Shown piece by piece: positions 1 through 6,140 of a DNA stretch of 8,444 nt. The DNA is from an uncultured Clostridia bacterium (GTDB lineage Bacteria > Bacillota > Clostridia > Acetivibrionales > CALMWN01). The stretch is from the NCBI GenBank assembly GCA_937873555.1, contig CALMWN010000119.1, positions 1 through 8,444 on the forward strand, given 5' to 3'. Under the pieces are notes generated by a model, which had not been told where the DNA came from, searched no databases, and saw only the letters and a program-made list of their open reading frames with translations. Position 1 is the stretch's first letter. The number at the start of each line of letters is the position of its first letter. A program made the translations under genes and the position numbers.

Positions 1-1
1 T

Positions 2-400
2 GATTATTCCAGTGACATCCGACATTCTCATTTTTCTTCACCCCCGAGAAACCTTGAGGCGGAAGTGACCAATATAATGCATGAAATCGGAGTACCTGCC
101 CATATAAAAGGTTACCAGTATTTAAGAGACGCAATAATGATGGTTGTTAAAGACCTTGATATTATAAATTCAATAACAAAGCAGTTGTATCCGTCAATTG
201 CCCGCGAGTACAATACTACACCAAGCAGAGTTGAAAGGGCTATAAGGCATGCCATTGAAGTCGCCTGGAGCAGAGGACAGGTTGATGCAATAGATTCATT
301 GTTTGGATATACCGTAAGCATAGGTAAAGGGAAGCCGACCAATTCTGAATTCATAGCAATGGTAGCAGATAAACTGCGTTTGGAGTTAAAGGTAGGTTAG
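2..400 (+). CDS. spo0A: Spo0A, sporulation master response regulator (3' part, effector domain)
   Basis: The gene enters from the left edge and has no start in the window; the first whole codon begins at base 2. The visible part is the end of the linker and the complete DNA-binding effector domain, ending in TAG. The recognition-helix stretch SRVERAIRHAIEVAWSRG and the downstream LFGYTVS and KPTNSEFIAMVADKLRLE segments match Spo0A of Bacillus subtilis almost residue for residue. In the family, phosphorylation of the missing N-terminal receiver domain by the phosphorelay or orphan kinases allows dimerisation and binding to Spo0A boxes (TGTCGAA-like), which starts sporulation. The short Ser/Pro-rich stretch before the effector domain (DYSSDIRHSHFSSPPR) is the usual variable hinge. 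An intrinsic terminator follows 21 bases after the stop, so spo0A ends its transcription unit here. The gene upstream, often spoIVB, is outside the window. Confidence 0.97.
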   Translation, partial: DYSSDIRHSHFSSPPRNLEAEVTNIMHEIGVPAHIKGYQYLRDAIMMVVKDLDIINSITKQLYPSIAREYNTTPSRVERAIRHAIEVAWSRGQVDAIDSLFGYTVSIGKGKPTNSEFIAMVADKLRLELKVG

Positions 401-420
401 AATTAAAATTATTAAAATAA

Positions 421-463
421 CATAAAAACACTCTGTATAATAATTTGCAGAGTGTTTTTTATG
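421..463. terminator. Intrinsic terminator after spo0A, probably bidirectional
   Basis: CACTCTG (429-435) pairs perfectly with CAGAGTG (448-454), and the stem is extended by flanking A and T runs (424-428 with 455-459). An 11-12 nt AT-rich loop separates the arms, and T455-T460 form the U-tract for spo0A. Because the left arm is preceded by an A-run, the opposite strand also reads hairpin plus T-run. It can therefore stop the leftward transcript that ends with the small gene at 613. Nothing else convincing was seen between 464 and 612. Confidence 0.88.
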
Positions 464-612
464 TTGTAAACCCAAAAATATGTTTTATTGAATATTTCCG
501 AATTAAATTTGATATTAACATGCAAAGGGTTATTTATAGGGTATCTTTGAGAGGGTATAAATATACTGGTTGGGATTGCATTTTACAAATGAAAATGTCT
601 GTAAAAAAGGAA

Positions 613-876
613 TCATATATTTGTTTCGATTTTTCTCTTTATTTCCTTCAGCCTTTTCAGGTCGTCAAGGCTGTTTATGTTGTACCGGATGCTGCATTTG
701 CTGCATACGGATGAATTTACCGAATAGCCCAGCCCGATTTTTACAGATGCATGCAGCTTGAAAAATGGTCTGGGTTTGAATTTTTTGCAGCATGAACAAC
801 GTGGGAAAAGAGCTGGAAGGAAAAACAGGATGGATAAAAGAATGAATGAGATGAAAAAAAAGAAAGTTATGCTCAT
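613..876 (-). CDS. Small membrane-anchored protein with paired CxxC motifs (unrecognised)
   Basis: This is an 87-aa protein that I do not recognise. Residues 3-24 are one strongly hydrophobic, Phe/Leu/Ile-rich segment, most likely a single membrane helix or uncleaved signal anchor; there is no lipobox. It is followed by a basic stretch with C27-S-C-C30, then 27 residues on C58-S-K-C61, which is the spacing expected of a small zinc ribbon. The C-terminus (about 69-84) is a highly charged Lys/Arg/Asp/Glu helix. It is likely a real gene: a GAGGGG Shine-Dalgarno overlaps the end of the MerR-type gene at good spacing from the ATG. Only 10 bases separate that gene's stop from this start, so the two are cotranscribed and probably translationally coupled. 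The leftward transcript runs towards the shared terminator at 421-463. ORFs on the other strand over this stretch lack such signals. The zinc-binding role is inferred from Cys spacing only. Confidence 0.68.
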   Translation of the reverse strand: MSITFFFFISFILLSILFFLPALFPRCSCCKKFKPRPFFKLHASVKIGLGYSVNSSVCSKCSIRYNINSLDDLKRLKEIKRKIETNI

Positions 877-886
877 GGTAACCCCT

Positions 887-1456
887 CTAAAAAACTTTAT
901 TAATGAACTTTCTTAAGAAATTTTTGTTGTTACGCTCACGCCAGTTTCCCAGTGAGCGGTCCACTTCCTGAAAGTGCCTTTCCATTTTTGACTCAAGCCT
1001 TCTCACACTATTCTCAACACAAGCCCCCAGCTCAAGCTTGGTTTTATACATTTCCCTGGACAACTGCTCTTTCGCCGATATGACTTCAGCGGAAACACTG
1101 GTTGTCAGTTGATGCTGAAACTCATCAAAAAAGGTTTTGAGCTGGTTTGAACTTTCAGACGAATACAATGGGAGCATGGAAACGGAAGAATCCTCCTGAA
1201 CAACCGGAGGCGGGTCAGGCATATGGTTTTCGGAAGTGAGGATTTTTTTTATGGCTTTTATTTCAAGGCCTTCACTTCTCATTTTGACTATCTGGTACAT
1301 AGTGTTCGCCAGGTCAGTCGTATAATATCTTCTTCCACGTGCATCCTTCGGAATAGCGAGATGAAACTCCTTTTCATAATATCTTAATGCATGGTCGGTT
1401 ACATTCAGCCTTTCACTCAATTCGGTTATGGTATAACGCTCCTTGAGAATCTCCAC
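887..1456 (-). CDS. MerR-type HTH protein with long helical C-terminal tail
   Basis: This 189-aa protein starts at a GTG. The in-frame ATG 33 bases upstream has no ribosome site, whereas GGAGGG lies 6 bases before the GTG. Residues 7-72 form a MerR-type winged helix-turn-helix: YTITELSERLNVTDHALRYYEKEF, then a wing with GRRYYTTDLA and a helix ending in IKAIKKIL. A Pro-rich linker (about 78-100) leads to a predicted helical, coiled-coil-like region (about 104-175). The end is the basic amphipathic segment NNKNFLRKFINKVF. The ligand-binding cysteines of metal-sensing MerR proteins are absent: the only Cys is C146, in the tail. The layout of MerR HTH, coiled coil and basic amphipathic terminus resembles RacA and related DNA-membrane tethers of Firmicutes, so it may be a structural DNA-binding protein rather than a classical activator. 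It has its own promoter downstream of the pseudouridine synthase gene and is coupled to the small membrane protein gene that follows. Confidence 0.87.
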   Translation of the reverse strand: MEILKERYTITELSERLNVTDHALRYYEKEFHLAIPKDARGRRYYTTDLANTMYQIVKMRSEGLEIKAIKKILTSENHMPDPPPVVQEDSSVSMLPLYSSESSNQLKTFFDEFQHQLTTSVSAEVISAKEQLSREMYKTKLELGACVENSVRRLESKMERHFQEVDRSLGNWRERNNKNFLRKFINKVF

Positions 1457-1462
1457 GGCATT

Positions 1463-1468
1463 CCCTCC
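1463..1468 (-). promoter_or_regulatory. Ribosome binding site fixing a GTG start
   Basis: On the minus strand this reads GGAGGG, 6 bases before the GTG at 1456. It lies inside the longer reading frame that opens at ATG 1489, which itself has only AT-rich DNA upstream. This decides the start of the MerR-type gene. Confidence 0.8.
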
Positions 1469-1501
1469 AATAACGAACAACATTATCATTTGTATTATTA
1501 T

Positions 1502-1530
1502 ATAATAACATTAATGTAAAAAATTGTAAA
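1502..1530 (-). promoter_or_regulatory. Sigma-A-like promoter of the MerR-type gene
   Basis: On the minus strand TTTACA (1530-1525) is followed after 17 bases by TATTAT (1507-1502), predicting a start near 1495 and a leader of about 40 nt. An alternative, TTTACA-17-TAATAC, overlaps it. No hairpin terminator separates this from the pseudouridine synthase gene upstream, so some readthrough from that gene is also possible. Confidence 0.55.
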
Positions 1531-1541
1531 CAATAGAGGGA

Positions 1542-2435
1542 TTATTTTCTTAATATTTCCAGCATCCTGAGCATGTCGCCCGGGATGGGGGCATTTAAAG
1601 ACATATATTTTCCTGAATATGGATGAATGAAACTGACTGATTGGGAATGAAGGGCCTGCCTGTCGATGATATCTGTCGATATGGAGGAATACAGTGTGTC
1701 ACCTGCCAAAGGGTGGCCGATAGCCTGGCAGTGAACCCGGATTTGGTGGGTCCTTCCGGTTTCCAGCGAAAACCTTGCAAAAGTTGCATCATTAAGGTGC
1801 TCAAGAACAGTATAGTGAGTAACAGCGGGTGCTCCTGTGTCTGCAGTATGTCTCAACATGATGCTTCCCGGCTTTCTTTCTATGGGCAGGGCTATAGTGC
1901 CGCTCGTATCCTTCAATATACCGTTGACTATACCAACATATTCTTTTCTGAATGTTTTGTCGGACATCTGACGTATGAGTGCTTCCTGTACAAACTCATT
2001 TTTTGCAAAAATGATAATGCCGGTTGTATCCCTGTCAAGACGGCTGACAGGTCTGATTTTCCTTTCTGTTCCCGTTGTACGGTAATGATACAGCAGCGCA
2101 TTGGCAACAGTGCCGTTCTGGTGTGTGGAGGTGGGATGTACTACGATATGGGGCTGTTTGTTCAAGGCAATCAAACAGTCGTCTTCATAAATGATATCGA
2201 TTGCAATATTTTCAGGCGCAATACCATCACAACTTTCTACAAAATCAATATTTGCCTCTATTATATCATTCTGTTTTACAACGGCATTTACGTGAACAGG
2301 AATGGAATTCAACAGTATGTTGCTGCTGAATTTAAGCTTCTTTATCAGCCTCTCGGATAATCCCAGATTTGATTTCAGTATTTGCTTGACAGTCCTGCCA
2401 TTTGAATTTTCATCTGCGGTAAAGGTCAGTTTCAT
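1542..2435 (-). CDS. RluA/RluD-family 23S rRNA-type pseudouridine synthase
   Basis: This is a 297-aa enzyme that isomerises specific uridines in structured RNA, usually 23S rRNA, to pseudouridine. Residues about 8-66 form an N-terminal S4 RNA-binding domain (SERLIKKLKFSSNILLN). The catalytic domain holds the signature RLDRDTTG with nucleophile Asp134, the preceding LNKQPHIVVHP segment, the RKEYVGIVNG strand and the C-terminal LETGRTHQIRVH plus GHPLAGDTLY motifs. All are intact, and the length is normal for the family. Two ATGs lie 6 bases apart. The second is chosen because AGGTG lies 7 bases before it and only 1 base before the first. Firmicutes carry several paralogues (YlyB, YjbO and YhcT in B. 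subtilis), so the target uridine and exact orthologue cannot be assigned from sequence. It is transcribed leftward from a promoter in the divergent gap. Confidence 0.95.
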   Translation of the reverse strand: MKLTFTADENSNGRTVKQILKSNLGLSERLIKKLKFSSNILLNSIPVHVNAVVKQNDIIEANIDFVESCDGIAPENIAIDIIYEDDCLIALNKQPHIVVHPTSTHQNGTVANALLYHYRTTGTERKIRPVSRLDRDTTGIIIFAKNEFVQEALIRQMSDKTFRKEYVGIVNGILKDTSGTIALPIERKPGSIMLRHTADTGAPAVTHYTVLEHLNDATFARFSLETGRTHQIRVHCQAIGHPLAGDTLYSSISTDIIDRQALHSQSVSFIHPYSGKYMSLNAPIPGDMLRMLEILRK

Positions 2436-2442
2436 GTTCATG

Positions 2443-2447
2443 CACCT
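2443..2447 (-). promoter_or_regulatory. Ribosome binding site of the pseudouridine synthase gene
   Basis: The minus strand reads AGGTG, 7 bases before the ATG at 2435 but only 1 base before the upstream ATG at 2441. The spacing favours the downstream start and shortens the protein by two residues. Confidence 0.55.
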
Positions 2448-2493
2448 GAATTATAACAATATATTAATTATGTTGCTTCATTTTAAGATGCTT

Positions 2494-2525
2494 ATTATAC
2501 TATATTATTTGAGAAAAAGTTTCAA
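2494..2525 (-). promoter_or_regulatory. Leftward sigma-A-like promoter for the pseudouridine synthase gene
   Basis: On the minus strand TTGAAA (2525-2520) is followed at 17 bases by TAGTAT (2502-2497). A perfect TATAAT (2499-2494) overlaps it at a longer 20-base spacing. Either gives a leader of roughly 50 nt. It is divergent from the promoter at 2606-2634. Confidence 0.55.
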
Positions 2526-2605
2526 GGACAGGGAACACGGTATTATGTAATGTAATTCAGGCGATTAGTCATATTGTTGCATGAAAGAAAATAAAGCCAG
2601 AAATA

Positions 2606-2634
2606 TTGAATTAGTACCTAAGCTTGTATAAAAT
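2606..2634 (+). promoter_or_regulatory. Rightward sigma-A promoter of the YnbB-type gene and the downstream gene train
   Basis: TTGAAT (2606-2611), a 17-base spacer and TAAAAT (2629-2634) give a good sigma-A match, with transcription predicted near 2641. The leader would be about 25 nt and contains the GAGGGG ribosome site at 2654-2659, 6 bases before the ATG at 2666. No other clear promoter was found before 8328, so this may drive the whole train to divIVA. Confidence 0.7.
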
Positions 2635-2665
2635 AGAAAAGAATATGATAAAAGAGGGGTAGACA

Positions 2666-3958
2666 ATGAATTTTAAATCGCAATTGCTAATAAAAAACGA
2701 GTTTGGGGTAAAGGATGATGTTATAAAAATTTCTGAAATGGTCGAAAAAGAAATTGAAGAGGTTTTCAGGGATATAGATGCCGTGAAGGAATATAATCAA
2801 TTAAAGGTTATTAAAGCAATGCAGCGTAACAATCTCAGCGACTCCCACTTTTCGGGCACTACCGGTTATGGTTATGACGACAGGGGAAGAGAGATTTTGG
2901 ATGCGGTATATGCCGATGTTTTCGGAGCAGAGGATGCACTCGTAAGGCATCAGATTGTTTCAGGCACACATGCGCTTGCCCTGTGTCTTTTTGGGAATCT
3001 CCGTCCGGACGATGAACTTCTGTCGGTGACCGGAAAACCATATGATACGCTCGAGGAAGTTATTGGGCTTAGGGGAGAAGGCGGGGGATCACTGAAGGAG
3101 TTTGGCGTTTCATATAACCAGGTGGAACTTGTCGGAGATGGTGATATAGACCTTGCGGGCATAGAAAGGGCAATAAGCCAAAAAACCCGGATGATACTGA
3201 TTCAAAGGTCAAGAGGATATTGCTGGCGCCCTGCGATTAAGACAGGAGAAATAGAAAGAACCATCAGGCATATTCGCAGCCTGAAAAAGGATGTTATAAT
3301 CCTGGTTGACAACTGTTACGGAGAGTTTGTGGAAGAACGCGAGCCTATAGAGGCGGGGGCCGATATCGCAGCAGGGTCCCTTATAAAGAATCCCGGAGGA
3401 GGTTTGGCTCTTACCGGAGGCTACATAGTCGGTAGTGCAAAATGTGTCAAAAGGGCAGCTGAGAGACTTACTACCCCCGGCGTGGGAAAGAAGGTCGGAT
3501 CCTCCCTGGGGCACAACAGGGCTATGTTTCAGGGACTTTTCATGGCACCGCATGTAGTGGCGGAAAGCTTGAAAGGGGCTGTTTTCTGCTCAGCCATGGC
3601 TAAGAGGCTGGGATATGATACAGCACCTTATCCTGCAGAAAAACGCGGTGATATCATTCAAGCCATCAGGTTCGGGAATCCGGAAAGTCTCATAGCGTTC
3701 TGCCAGGGAATACAGAAGGGCTCACCGGTGGACGCCTTTGTTACCCCACAGCCCTGGGATATGCCGGGCTATGATTCTCCTGTGATTATGGCTGCAGGAG
3801 CGTTTGTACAGGGCGCTTCCATAGAACTGAGCGCCGATGCTCCCATAAAGCCGCCATATATTGCATATATGCAGGGCGGATTGGTGTATGAGCACGTAAA
3901 AATCGGAGTGCTTATTGCATTTCAGATGATGAAGGACAGAGGAATAATAAAAATATAA
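2666..3958 (+). CDS. ynbB: PLP-dependent 'aluminium resistance' / methionine gamma-lyase-like protein (YnbB family)
   Basis: This 430-aa fold-type I PLP enzyme belongs to the family annotated as aluminium resistance protein or methionine gamma-lyase-like (B. subtilis YnbB). Visible landmarks are the SGTHA phosphate-binding turn (99-103), LVDNCYGEFVE with Asp215 placed to contact the pyridine nitrogen, and the Schiff-base lysine K241 in SLIKNPGGG. The N-terminal IKAMQRNNLSDSHFSGTTGYGYDDRGR block and the C-terminal PPYIAYMQGGLVYEHVKIGV block are also typical. The length matches the family. It is presumed to be a cytosolic C-S lyase acting on a sulfur amino acid, but the true substrate is not established and the aluminium name is historical. 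The start has a good GAGGGG site and its own promoter. The next gene starts 70 bases downstream with no terminator between, so it probably heads the division-gene operon. YlmE, two genes on, handles the same cofactor. Confidence 0.93.
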   Translation: MNFKSQLLIKNEFGVKDDVIKISEMVEKEIEEVFRDIDAVKEYNQLKVIKAMQRNNLSDSHFSGTTGYGYDDRGREILDAVYADVFGAEDALVRHQIVSGTHALALCLFGNLRPDDELLSVTGKPYDTLEEVIGLRGEGGGSLKEFGVSYNQVELVGDGDIDLAGIERAISQKTRMILIQRSRGYCWRPAIKTGEIERTIRHIRSLKKDVIILVDNCYGEFVEEREPIEAGADIAAGSLIKNPGGGLALTGGYIVGSAKCVKRAAERLTTPGVGKKVGSSLGHNRAMFQGLFMAPHVVAESLKGAVFCSAMAKRLGYDTAPYPAEKRGDIIQAIRFGNPESLIAFCQGIQKGSPVDAFVTPQPWDMPGYDSPVIMAAGAFVQGASIELSADAPIKPPYIAYMQGGLVYEHVKIGVLIAFQMMKDRGIIKI

Positions 3959-4016
3959 AAAATGGCACTTGCCGGCAGGATAGATTCTGTGCTCATTAAT
4001 AAGGTATAATATGAGC

Positions 4017-4022
4017 AGGGGG
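4017..4022 (+). promoter_or_regulatory. Ribosome binding site deciding the HlyD-like start
   Basis: AGGGGG lies 6 bases before the ATG at 4029. It directly abuts the ATG at 4023 and lies inside the reading frame opened by ATG 4011, so the third in-frame ATG is the best start. Confidence 0.7.
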
Positions 4023-4028
4023 ATGGAA

Positions 4029-5288
4029 ATGGAACTCAACAAAAGAAAAAGTGTAAAAAAGGGCGGCATACTGGTAATAATATTTATTTTGGTATATATT
4101 CCTTCTTTGGTCCACTGGATTTATGGGAAAACCATTTCTACCGATATGATCAGAATGGGTTCTATAGAGGACTCTATCAATACGGAGGGCTTTCTTGTGC
4201 GGGATGAGGAGATTATGAAGTCTCCATTTGAAGGAAAGTGCATACCCAATGTAAGCGATGGGGAAAAGGTGCCTGCGAATTTTACCGTTGCGACAATTTT
4301 GAAGGATTCCACAAAGAAGATGTATGATGATTTGAATGATTTGGAGCTGCGTATTTTAAAAGTACAGAAGGAAAAGAGCGAAAATCAGGAGTTTTTTTCT
4401 CAGGATATTGCCAGGCTGGAAAATGAAGTCAATAAGAGAGTTCAGCTGTTGATTGAACAGGGGAATAATAACAGCATATCGAAAGCCAGGGCATTAAAGG
4501 ATGATATAAACGGTATCCTGCAGAAAAAGGCAGAGATAATTGGGAATCGCGGCCCTGCGGATGCGTTTCTGAATTCACTGATGAAGGACAGGGAAAAACT
4601 AAAACAGCAGATCAATGCAAATAAAGGAGAGATAATTACAAAATCTCCCGGAATCATCTGCTATACTGTGGATGGTTATGAAAGCATGCTTAACCCGGCA
4701 GGTATAAGGAACCTGACGCCAAAAATGCTGGAAGGCATAAAAACAAGGGAGAATGTGAAGAGCTTTTCCGGGAAGTCTGTAGAATTGAACAAACCATTTG
4801 CAAAGTTAATAAAGGACTTTGAGTATTTTGTAGTGTTTTCTCTGGAGTGTGAGAAAGCGAAGGACTTTAAGGTTGATGACGGTATAAGGATAAGGATAAA
4901 TGATATAAATAAGGTAATGGATACGTCAATTTACTATAAATCAAACCTGCAGGACGGCAGGTACATACTGGCGGTGAAAGTCGACAAGGGTATAAGCGAA
5001 ACAGCAGGCTTGAGAAAAGCAAGCGTGGATATAATCAAAAAGTCCTATGACGGATACAAAGTGCCTCTAAAAAGCTTGAGTCAGATTGATCAAAGCTCAA
5101 TGACGGCTAAAATTACACTGGTAAAGGCAAATTATGCAAGCATCAGGGATATCCGGATAAAAGGCATGAATGAAGAATTTGCAGTGATAGAAAGTTCAAA
5201 CGACGCTTATAGGAATGGGGTAGGCCTATATGACATGTTTGTGTTAAACCCGCAAAATATTCAGGAGGGGCAGCTGATAAATCAATGA
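4029..5288 (+). CDS. HlyD/membrane-fusion-protein-like envelope protein of the ylm division cluster
   Basis: This 419-aa protein has a short basic cytoplasmic N-terminus (NKRKSVKK), one membrane helix at about 12-33 and a large extracytoplasmic part. Residues about 44-92 resemble the first half of a lipoyl/barrel-sandwich domain (GSIEDSINTEGFLVRDEE, later SDGEKVPANFTVATI). About 95-200 is a charged helical hairpin, partly coiled coil. About 201-218 (ITKSPGIICYTVDGYE) is the returning half-domain. The rest (about 255-410) is a beta-rich region like that of periplasmic adaptors. The HlyD assignment rests on this order; no diagnostic catalytic residue exists. No ABC or RND partner lies nearby. 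Its stop overlaps the YggS start by 4 bases (ATGA), tying it to the division operon, in the position held by ylmD in Bacillus. I infer an envelope or divisome accessory role. The start at 4029 is chosen by SD spacing; 4011 and 4023 are alternatives. Confidence 0.85.
   Translation: MELNKRKSVKKGGILVIIFILVYIPSLVHWIYGKTISTDMIRMGSIEDSINTEGFLVRDEEIMKSPFEGKCIPNVSDGEKVPANFTVATILKDSTKKMYDDLNDLELRILKVQKEKSENQEFFSQDIARLENEVNKRVQLLIEQGNNNSISKARALKDDINGILQKKAEIIGNRGPADAFLNSLMKDREKLKQQINANKGEIITKSPGIICYTVDGYESMLNPAGIRNLTPKMLEGIKTRENVKSFSGKSVELNKPFAKLIKDFEYFVVFSLECEKAKDFKVDDGIRIRINDINKVMDTSIYYKSNLQDGRYILAVKVDKGISETAGLRKASVDIIKKSYDGYKVPLKSLSQIDQSSMTAKITLVKANYASIRDIRIKGMNEEFAVIESSNDAYRNGVGLYDMFVLNPQNIQEGQLINQ
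5263..5270 (+). promoter_or_regulatory. Strong but distant Shine-Dalgarno for YggS
   Basis: AGGAGGGG lies within the 3' end of the HlyD-like gene, with 14 bases between it and the YggS ATG at 5285. This is longer than usual, and no in-frame start codon lies in between. Translation probably relies on coupling through the ATGA overlap. Confidence 0.6.
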
Positions 5289-6010
5289 GTGAAGATTCCG
5301 TTAATATTGAAAGAAATATTGAGCAGGTATGGGAAAGGATAAGCAAGGCAGCTGCCAGATGCGGCAGACTGCCGGAGGACATTCACCTGATTGCCGTTTC
5401 AAAAACCATTGAACCTGAGAGAATAATTGCTGCTATTGATGCAGGAATTATAAATCTTGGTGAAAACAGGGTTCAGGAAATTAATGAAAAGTACGATATA
5501 ATAAAAAGAAATTGTAATTGGCATTTGATCGGGCATCTTCAGACAAACAAGGTAAAATACATAATTGGAAAGGTGAAGCTGATACATTCGGTCGACAGGC
5601 TGGAGCTGGTTGAAGAGATACAGAAAAGGGCTTCAAAAGCGGGTATTATAGCCGATATACTCGTTCAGATAAATGTTGCTGATGAAAGCACCAAGTTTGG
5701 AATAAAGCCTGACGAAGCAAGGAATTTTGTCAGACTTGCAAGTTCATACAGGAATTTGATGGTAAAGGGAGTTATGACGGTTGCCCCAAAATGTGTGAAT
5801 CCGGAAGAAGTAAGATGGGTTTTTAGAGAAATGCGGGAAATATTTATTGACATAAAGAAGGAAAATATTGATAATATAGATATGAAATACTTATCCATGG
5901 GCATGAGCAACGATTTTGAAGTTGCAATTGAGGAAGGAGCTAACATGGTGCGGATAGGTACCGCGATATTTGGAAAACGCCAGACTGCTGCCGGAACTGA
6001 AACTCAATGA
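5285..6010 (+). CDS. ylmE: YggS/YlmE, PLP-binding vitamin B6 homeostasis protein
   Basis: This 241-aa TIM-barrel, alanine-racemase N-terminal-type protein binds pyridoxal phosphate without a known catalytic activity and buffers PLP levels and amino/keto acid pools. The Schiff-base lysine is K40 in LIAVSKTIEPE. Other family blocks are LGENRVQE (58-65), WHLIGHLQTNK (79-89), HSVDRLEL, VQINVADESTKFGI (128-140), LMVKGVMTVAP (158-168), LSMGMSNDFEVAI (203-215) and VRIGTAIFG (222-230), the last two contributing to the phosphate site. All are intact and the length is typical. It overlaps the preceding gene by ATGA and is followed by a 130-base gap before sepF. The same ylmE-sepF-ylmG-ylmH-divIVA order is known from B. 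subtilis and other Gram-positives. Confidence 0.96.
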   Translation: MSEDSVNIERNIEQVWERISKAAARCGRLPEDIHLIAVSKTIEPERIIAAIDAGIINLGENRVQEINEKYDIIKRNCNWHLIGHLQTNKVKYIIGKVKLIHSVDRLELVEEIQKRASKAGIIADILVQINVADESTKFGIKPDEARNFVRLASSYRNLMVKGVMTVAPKCVNPEEVRWVFREMREIFIDIKKENIDNIDMKYLSMGMSNDFEVAIEEGANMVRIGTAIFGKRQTAAGTETQ

Positions 6011-6043
6011 TTTGAAGATTTTAGATGTTCGTACTGCTTAAAT

Positions 6044-6085
6044 ATTTACCGTGGCGCCGGCATTATTGTGTATCAAGCGGTAAAT
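6044..6085 (+). repeat. Inverted repeat in the ylmE-sepF gap
   Basis: ATTTACCG (6044-6051) and CGGTAAAT (6078-6085) are perfect 8-base inverted arms around a 26-base spacer that itself contains GGCGCC. A further T-G wobble can extend the stem by one. No T-run follows, so it is not an intrinsic terminator. It may be an RNA hairpin or a protein-binding dyad in the 130-base gap, which otherwise shows only the sepF ribosome site. Confidence 0.5.
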
Positions 6086-6140
6086 GATAGAGAGAATACT
6101 GATTTTCTAAATACTAAAGACAAGCAGGAGGTAATACACT

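Noticed and set aside
509..537. Promoter-like TTGATA-17-ATTTAT after spo0A
   Set aside because: The -10 is poor and no supported rightward gene follows.
445..714. Rightward open frame after the spo0A terminator
   Set aside because: Its start lies inside the terminator hairpin, it has no ribosome site, the product resembles no known protein, and it overlaps the better supported leftward small gene.
570..761. Rightward Cys-rich open frame (several CC pairs)
   Set aside because: The cysteines are an antisense reflection of the leftward gene's sequence. It has no ribosome site or promoter.
1457..1489. N-terminal extension of the MerR-type protein to the ATG at 1489
   Set aside because: There is no Shine-Dalgarno before that ATG, and GGAGGG lies within the extension, placing the start at GTG 1456.
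1641..2360. 239-aa rightward open frame inside the pseudouridine synthase gene
   Set aside because: It is long but wholly antisense to a gene with all catalytic motifs intact. The translation is Cys-rich and unlike any domain I know, and no ribosome site precedes it.
2302..2550. Rightward open frame across the start of the pseudouridine synthase gene
   Set aside because: It runs antisense through the gene start and the leftward promoter, and has no ribosome site.
4005..4010. Perfect TATAAT before the HlyD-like gene as a promoter
   Set aside because: No acceptable -35 or extended -10 is present, and the predicted start would fall in the Shine-Dalgarno itself. It may matter only if transcripts are nearly leaderless.
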